NCBI GenBank assembly: GCA_031279175.1
Contig: JAITJA010000119.1
Location: 1-9,593 of the forward strand
Reading direction: 5' to 3'
Length of the DNA: 9,593 bases
Source of the DNA: Odoribacteraceae bacterium
GTDB taxonomy: Bacteria > Bacteroidota > Bacteroidia > Bacteroidales > Marinifilaceae
In this document: piece by piece, positions 5,778 to 9,593 of the stretch
Position numbering within the stretch: the first letter of the stretch is position 1
Layout: each line of letters begins with the position of its first letter
Position numbers and translations under genes: made by a program
Notes under the pieces: generated by a model
What the model saw: only the letters and a program-made list of their open reading frames with translations
What the model was told of the DNA's origin: nothing
Database searches by the model: none

Positions 5778-8249
5778 ATGAGACATTATCTGTTGATATG
5801 GGTTACGCTCCTGCTGGGATGCCAGCGGCAGCCGGTGGAGGGCCTGCCGGGGGGAGGGCCCGTGCCCGACGGGGAGATCCTCGACGGGTGGGTACGGGTG
5901 AAATTCCGCGACACGCTCCCGCGGGTTGTCACGCGGGGGGGCGTCGTGGAGACGGGTATCGCCGATCTCGACCGGATCATGCGAGAGAGCGGCGTGGCGC
6001 GTGTCGAACGGGTATTCTCGGACGGCGGGAAATTCCGGGAACGGCGACGCGCGGCGGGGCTGCACCTCTGGTACGATCTCTACCTCGGCGACTCGCTCCT
6101 CGTCACGCGCGCTCGCCCCGGCCTCTTGTCGTTTCCCCTCGTGGAGGTCGTCGAGGCGATCCCGCGCTATCGCCAGCAAAGCCGGCCCGTCGTCCCCGGC
6201 GACGCGCGAACGCGAGGCCTACCCCCGGCCGGGTACCCGTTCAACGATCCAGACCTCCCGCGGCAACACCATTACCAGAATGACGGCGTCTTGCCCGGCT
6301 TCCTGCCCGGCGCGGATATTAATCTCTTCCAGGCGTGGCGCGTGACCAGGGGGCATCCCGACGTTATCGTGGCCGTGATTGACGGGGGGATCGACGCGCG
6401 TCACCCCGATCTCGCCGCCAATATATGGGTCAACGAGGCGGAACGAGACGGCGCGCCAGGCGTGGACGACGATGGTAACGGCTACGTCGACGATCTCCAC
6501 GGCTGGCGCTTCGATTATTTTGACGTCGCCGACACGTTGTGGGGGTCGGGCGAGATCATTCCCATGGATCACGCTACCCACTGCGCGGGGATTATCGCCG
6601 CCGTCAATGACAACGGCGCCGGGGGATGCGGCGTGGCGGGGGGAAGCGGCGCGGGGAACGGGGCGGGGAACGGCGCGCGATTGATGATCTGCCAGACCTT
6701 CGTTCCCGACTCCACGGGGGATCCTTACTCCGACAGCTTCTCGACGCGGAAGGCCGACGAGGCCTGGGTATACGCCGCCGACAACGGGGCCGTCATCGCC
6801 TCGTGCAGCTTCAGTAGTGCCACCCTCTCGGCCTCCTACCAGGTCGCCATGGACTACTTCATCGCGTACGCGGGCATTGCCCTTGACGGGTCGCAGGTCG
6901 GCCCCGTGCAAGGAGGCCTTATCGTCTGCGCCGCCGGCAATGAAGGCAACGAGACGCCGCGTTATCCCGCCGCCTACGAGCCGTGCATTGCCGTGGCATA
7001 CATCATGCCCGACCATGTCGTCTCCCCCTCGTCCAACCACGGGACGTGGGTTGACCTCGTGGCGCCGGGAGGCTCCACCCTGCCCGCGTTCGGCTCCCGC
7101 GACGAGGGGGCTATCTTCAGCACGATCGCCACCGGCAGCCCCAACGGTATCGCCGACGGCTACGGCTACAGGACCGGCTCGTCCATGGCAGCGCCACACG
7201 TGGCTGGCGTCGCCGCCCTCGTCGCTGACAAGTTCGGCCGCCCCGCCCCGGGATTTACCGCCGACATGCTAAAGGCAAGATTGCTGCAAGCCACGCGGCC
7301 GGTAGAGGCGTACAACGCCGCCAAGTACCACGGCAAGATCGGCGCGGGACTACTCGACGCCTTCCTCGCGCTCAAGACGGACGAGGGAATAGCGCCGGAA
7401 GCACCGGGGGCAATACACGCGACATGGCACACGAATTCCGTCGACCTCTACTGGATCGTTACCACCGACCAGCATTACCTCCCCGTGCAGGGCTACCGCG
7501 TCTTCTGGAGCCAGTCGCCGCTGGACGATCTCGATCCCGGGAACCCCGGCGACGAGGTGGGCCGCGCCGCGCTGGAGAATAACCTCCCCGCCGGAGACAC
7601 CTTATTATATACTATCGAGGATATCCCCGAGCGCTCCCGCTTCCACGTGGTCATCATGGCCGTCGACGAGTACGGCAACCTCTCCCGCCCCGTCGCGCTG
7701 GAGGGAAGCACGCTCGATAACTCTGCCCCGGTGCCGCGGGAAGGGGCCCCCTCGCGAATCTATTTCGAGCGACGGGAAGAGATGACGATCCTCCTCGACG
7801 ATTATTTCATCGATCCCGACGGCGACTCGCTCGCGTACTTCGCCACCTCCACGGAACCCGATCGCCTCGCCCTTTCCCTCCTCGCCGGTCGCCTCGCGCT
7901 ACAGCCCCTCTCTAACGGCTTCTGCCGGGTGCAACTCTCTGCCACCGACGAGGCAGGAGCGCGCGCCCGCGGCGAGATCGCCGTGATGATCCGCGAGACC
8001 GACCGCGAGGTGGAGTTCTACCCCAATCCCGTCACCGATTTCCTCTACATCCGAATGGGAAAGGAGGTCGACGAGCAGCTCCCCGTCTGCCTCTATAACG
8101 CCAACGGGTCGAAAGTCCTTGACGCGATCGTCACCGTCCGTCCCTTCGCCCCCGGTTTCCTCGACCTCTCCACCTTCGGGAACGGGGTATACACCATCTC
8201 CTTGAAGCGCGACGGCAGGGAAATCAAGCAATCCATCGCGAAATATTAA
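5778..8249 (+). CDS. S8 subtilisin-like serine protease, lipoprotein signal plus T9SS sorting domain
   Basis: This 823-aa secreted peptidase has a short signal ending in a lipobox, LLLGC, with Cys15. Residues about 20-150 form a propeptide-like region. The S8 domain (about 180-530) has all catalytic elements: Asp202 in VIDGGID, His265 in DHATHCAG, oxyanion Asn388 in AAGNEG and Ser469 in GSSMAAPHVAG. The usual Gly after the catalytic His is Ala266. A DDDGNGYVDD segment (230-239) looks like the calcium-binding insertion common in Bacteroidota S8 proteins, and a GAGNGAGNGA stretch occurs at 291-300. A fibronectin type III-like module (about 540-645) and an Ig/cadherin-like module (about 655-740, with DPDGDSLAYF) follow. 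Residues 745-823 (EFYPNPVTDFLYI to the end) match the T9SS type A C-terminal sorting domain. It probably degrades host or dietary protein at the cell surface. Upstream is the divergent L31 gene; pstS follows 87 bp downstream but has its own control region. Confidence 0.93.
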   Translation: MRHYLLIWVTLLLGCQRQPVEGLPGGGPVPDGEILDGWVRVKFRDTLPRVVTRGGVVETGIADLDRIMRESGVARVERVFSDGGKFRERRRAAGLHLWYDLYLGDSLLVTRARPGLLSFPLVEVVEAIPRYRQQSRPVVPGDARTRGLPPAGYPFNDPDLPRQHHYQNDGVLPGFLPGADINLFQAWRVTRGHPDVIVAVIDGGIDARHPDLAANIWVNEAERDGAPGVDDDGNGYVDDLHGWRFDYFDVADTLWGSGEIIPMDHATHCAGIIAAVNDNGAGGCGVAGGSGAGNGAGNGARLMICQTFVPDSTGDPYSDSFSTRKADEAWVYAADNGAVIASCSFSSATLSASYQVAMDYFIAYAGIALDGSQVGPVQGGLIVCAAGNEGNETPRYPAAYEPCIAVAYIMPDHVVSPSSNHGTWVDLVAPGGSTLPAFGSRDEGAIFSTIATGSPNGIADGYGYRTGSSMAAPHVAGVAALVADKFGRPAPGFTADMLKARLLQATRPVEAYNAAKYHGKIGAGLLDAFLALKTDEGIAPEAPGAIHATWHTNSVDLYWIVTTDQHYLPVQGYRVFWSQSPLDDLDPGNPGDEVGRAALENNLPAGDTLLYTIEDIPERSRFHVVIMAVDEYGNLSRPVALEGSTLDNSAPVPREGAPSRIYFERREEMTILLDDYFIDPDGDSLAYFATSTEPDRLALSLLAGRLALQPLSNGFCRVQLSATDEAGARARGEIAVMIRETDREVEFYPNPVTDFLYIRMGKEVDEQLPVCLYNANGSKVLDAIVTVRPFAPGFLDLSTFGNGVYTISLKRDGREIKQSIAKY

Positions 8250-8253
8250 TCCC

Positions 8254-8317
8254 GTCACGATAGCGTAACGATGAGGTAACGATCCCGTAACATATTCCCG
8301 TCACGTTCGCGTCATGA
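8254..8317 (+). promoter_or_regulatory. Pho-box-like array of six direct repeats upstream of pstS
   Basis: GT(A/C)A(C/T) elements start at 8254 (GTCACGA), 8265 (GTAACGA), 8276 (GTAACGA), 8287 (GTAACAT), 8300 (GTCACGT) and 8311 (GTCATGA). Spacings are 11, 11, 11, 13 and 11 bp. PhoB/PhoP-type response regulators bind direct repeats of such short motifs at about 11-bp spacing, and E. coli Pho boxes contain TGTCA. The array lies directly in front of a phosphate-binding protein gene, with the last repeat 19 bp before its start codon, so it is probably the phosphate-starvation control site. The binding regulator is not in the window. Confidence 0.65.
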
Positions 8318-8336
8318 ACCAATAAAACCAGGGAAC

Positions 8337-9152
8337 ATGAAAAAGAGTATGTTACTATTGATTATCATCGCGGGGATATATTCACCCGCGGGAGCGCAAA
8401 AAATCAAGGGATCTGACACGATGTTGCCCCTTTCCCAGCGGGCGGCGGAGATCTTCATGAAGGTAAATCCATCGCTGACGGTCACCGTCACCGGCGGCGG
8501 GAGCGGCGTGGGCATTGCCGCGCTGATCGAGGGAACGACAGACCTGGCGCAGTCCTCGCGCGAGATCAAGTTCGACGAGAAAAAGAAATTACGCGAAAAA
8601 GGAGAGACGCTCAGGGAAGTAATCGTCGCGCACGACGCCCTGGCCGTCATCGTGCATCCAGCCAACCCGGTGAGCGAGCTGACGCGGGAGCAGATGGAAG
8701 GGATCTTCACCGGCCGCGTCAAGAACTGGAAAGAGGTCGGCGGCGAAGACCTGAAAATCATCCCGTACGCCCGCGAAACATCCTCCGGGACGCACGAGTT
8801 CTTCAAGGAAAGCATCCTGCGCGACAAGAGTTACGTGAACGGGATCATGAGCATGCCGGCCACCGGCGCCATCATGCAGTCCGTCGCGCAGACGCGCGGG
8901 GCCATCGGGTACGTCGGGCTGGCCTACCTCAACGCGACCGTCAAGGCCTTGCGCGTCTCCTACGACGGGGGAAAAAGCCACGTGGCCCCCTCCATTGCCG
9001 CCGCGAAACGCGGGGAATACCCCATCGTCCGGCCGCTCTACTACTATTACGTGGAGCGATCGGCGGACAGGGTAAAACTATTTATCGATTATCTCTTGTC
9101 CACAACGGGGCAGGAAATGGTGACCGCCGTCGGATTCGTACCCGTCGACTAA
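8337..9152 (+). CDS. pstS: PstS-type phosphate ABC transporter substrate-binding protein
   Basis: The 271-aa protein starts with a Sec signal peptide (MKKSMLLLIIIAG, then IYSPAGA) probably cleaved before Gln21, so it should be periplasmic. Phosphate-binding family motifs are in the expected order: GSDTMLP (25-31), GGGSGVGI (53-60), TDLAQSSREI (68-77), the RETSSGTHEFF loop (146-156), ATGAIMQSV (175-183) with GAIGYVGL (188-195), and TTGQEMVTAVGFVPV near the end. Together these form the phosphate-binding cleft of PstS, which delivers phosphate to the PstCAB permease. The length is normal for the short Bacteroidota form. The pstC, pstA, pstB and phoU genes are not next to it: the following gene is on the opposite strand with only 3 bp between stop codons. 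The upstream 11-bp-spaced repeats point to control by phosphate limitation. The start is preceded by AGGGAAC, at best a weak Shine-Dalgarno sequence. Confidence 0.93.
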   Translation: MKKSMLLLIIIAGIYSPAGAQKIKGSDTMLPLSQRAAEIFMKVNPSLTVTVTGGGSGVGIAALIEGTTDLAQSSREIKFDEKKKLREKGETLREVIVAHDALAVIVHPANPVSELTREQMEGIFTGRVKNWKEVGGEDLKIIPYARETSSGTHEFFKESILRDKSYVNGIMSMPATGAIMQSVAQTRGAIGYVGLAYLNATVKALRVSYDGGKSHVAPSIAAAKRGEYPIVRPLYYYYVERSADRVKLFIDYLLSTTGQEMVTAVGFVPVD

Positions 9153-9155
9153 CGG

Positions 9156-9383
9156 CTACAAGTCGGGGACTTTCACGTTCTCAGGCTCCTCCTGCTGGAA
9201 AAGGATAAAGCCGTTGAGCACCGCGCGAAAGTCCTCGATAAACTCCTCGTCGCAGCCGCGCGAGATAGCCTCATCGAGGTAGTGTCGCAGGACGGGAACG
9301 GAACAAATATCTTTCGCGCTGATCACGACGGCGGGAACGTCGTCCCGCAAACATTTTCTTAACAAGGCTAACTGGTCTCTCAT
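9156..9383 (-). CDS. Small conserved-looking protein of unknown function
   Basis: The 75-aa product (start MRDQLALLRKCLRDDVPAVV) has no signal peptide or membrane segment and is probably cytoplasmic. It looks mostly helical, acidic toward the C-terminus (FQQEEPENVKVPDL), with cysteines at 11, 27 and 44. I do not recognise a named family. Coding status is supported by good upstream signals: on the minus strand AGGAG (complement of 9390-9394) lies 6 nt before the ATG, the clearest Shine-Dalgarno sequence in the window, and TACCTTTG (complement of 9410-9417) is an exact TAnnTTTG -7 box 26 nt before the start. It converges with pstS, 3 bp between stop codons, with no clear terminator. The 21-bp tandem array lies just upstream of its promoter. 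Confidence 0.75.
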   Translation of the reverse strand: MRDQLALLRKCLRDDVPAVVISAKDICSVPVLRHYLDEAISRGCDEEFIEDFRAVLNGFILFQQEEPENVKVPDL

Positions 9384-9389
9384 GTCATT

Positions 9390-9417
9390 CTCCTGAAAAA
9401 TTTACGCGCCAAAGGTA
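9390..9417 (-). promoter_or_regulatory. -7 box and Shine-Dalgarno of the 75-aa protein gene
   Basis: The minus strand reads TACCTTTG (complement of 9410-9417), an exact TAnnTTTG match, and then AGGAG (complement of 9390-9394) 6 nt before the ATG at 9383. No TTG -33 element lies at the usual 19-21 nt; the nearest TTG is 27 nt away. The 5' leader would be only about 20 nt. Confidence 0.6.
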
Positions 9418-9470
9418 GCGTTTATCTCGTGCAGTCGCCGCGAGCAACAATCACTTGCCGCGCGTCCCAC

Positions 9471-9593
9471 GTCACCCGCGCGTGATCGTCCGTCACCCGC
9501 GCGTGATCGTCCGTCGACCATGCATGATCGTCCGTCGACCACGCGTGATCGTCCGTCGACCATGCATGATCGTCCGTCGACCATGCATGATCG
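9471..9593. repeat. Second 21-bp tandem array, truncated by window edge
   Basis: Units start at 9471, 9492, 9513, 9534, 9555 and 9576 with an exact 21-bp period; the last is cut at 18 bp. Units 3 to 6 are GTCGACC, a 6-bp palindromic core, then GATCGTCC. The core is ATGCAT in units 3, 5 and 6 and ACGCGT in unit 4. Units 1 and 2 begin GTCACCC and have a GC-rich core, CGCGCG. Flanking bases 9461-9470 resemble a decayed unit. The sequence is unrelated to the 4882-5112 array, but the period and palindromic centres are shared. It continues beyond the window. Confidence 0.9.

Noticed and set aside
6219..7199. 326-codon open frame antisense to the subtilase
   Set aside because: It lies entirely opposite the S8 catalytic domain, whose full set of motifs proves the plus-strand frame. 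Long antisense frames are expected in GC-rich coding DNA.
9140..9175. Possible shared terminator between pstS and the 75-aa gene
   Set aside because: Only a weak GACT/AGTC pairing is present, with no T tract; the stop codons are 3 bp apart.
9402..9584. Minus-strand open frame with MVDGRS heptapeptide repeats
   Set aside because: It is the translation of the second 21-bp array, starts inside the repeat and overlaps the promoter of the 75-aa gene. It could only be revisited if the frame proves much longer beyond the window.

Overview
The window looks like a chromosomal segment of a GC-rich member of the Bacteroidota, most likely order Bacteroidales. Four things support this: a FadL/OMPP1-type outer membrane protein with the AMGGAFGALGG signature typical of that phylum, a DUF4301 protein (a family I know mainly from Bacteroidales), a subtilase ending in a type IX secretion (T9SS) sorting domain, and promoter -7 boxes that fit TAnnTTTG. 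Genus cannot be fixed from the sequence alone. Most genes lack a Shine-Dalgarno sequence, as is usual in this phylum.

Layout. A two-gene minus-strand unit (1-1898) encodes a lipoprotein with a very long Ser/Asn/Thr tail, followed 12 nt later by a FadL-like outer membrane protein that is cut by the window edge. It is divergent from a DUF4301 gene (2049-3611, plus strand); the 150-bp divergent region holds a perfect 12-bp inverted repeat. The DUF4301 gene converges on class II fructose-bisphosphate aldolase (3714-4706, minus strand), with a strong terminator hairpin between them. Next come a 565-bp gene-free stretch, a type B ribosomal protein L31 gene (5272-5535, minus), a large plus-strand S8 subtilase lipoprotein with a T9SS tail (5778-8249), a PstS-type phosphate-binding protein (8337-9152, plus), and a convergent 75-aa protein of unknown function (9156-9383, minus).

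Most striking non-coding content. The gene-free stretch between L31 and aldolase contains 11 exact-period 21-bp units, each centred on a palindrome around CTAATTAG. A second array, also with an exact 21-bp period but unrelated sequence centred on ATGCAT/ACGCGT, starts at about 9471 upstream of the 75-aa gene and runs off the window. Both lie upstream of the promoter box of a minus-strand gene. The shared period of two helical turns and palindrome-preserving base changes in each suggest a family of intergenic DNA elements rather than genes. Upstream of pstS there is a run of six GT(A/C)A(C/T) direct repeats, mostly 11 bp apart, that looks like a multi-copy Pho box.

There is no single pathway here. 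The genes are a mix of housekeeping functions (aldolase, L31), envelope or surface proteins (lipoprotein, FadL-like protein, subtilase) and phosphate acquisition (PstS). No mobile element, CRISPR array, tRNA or rRNA was seen.
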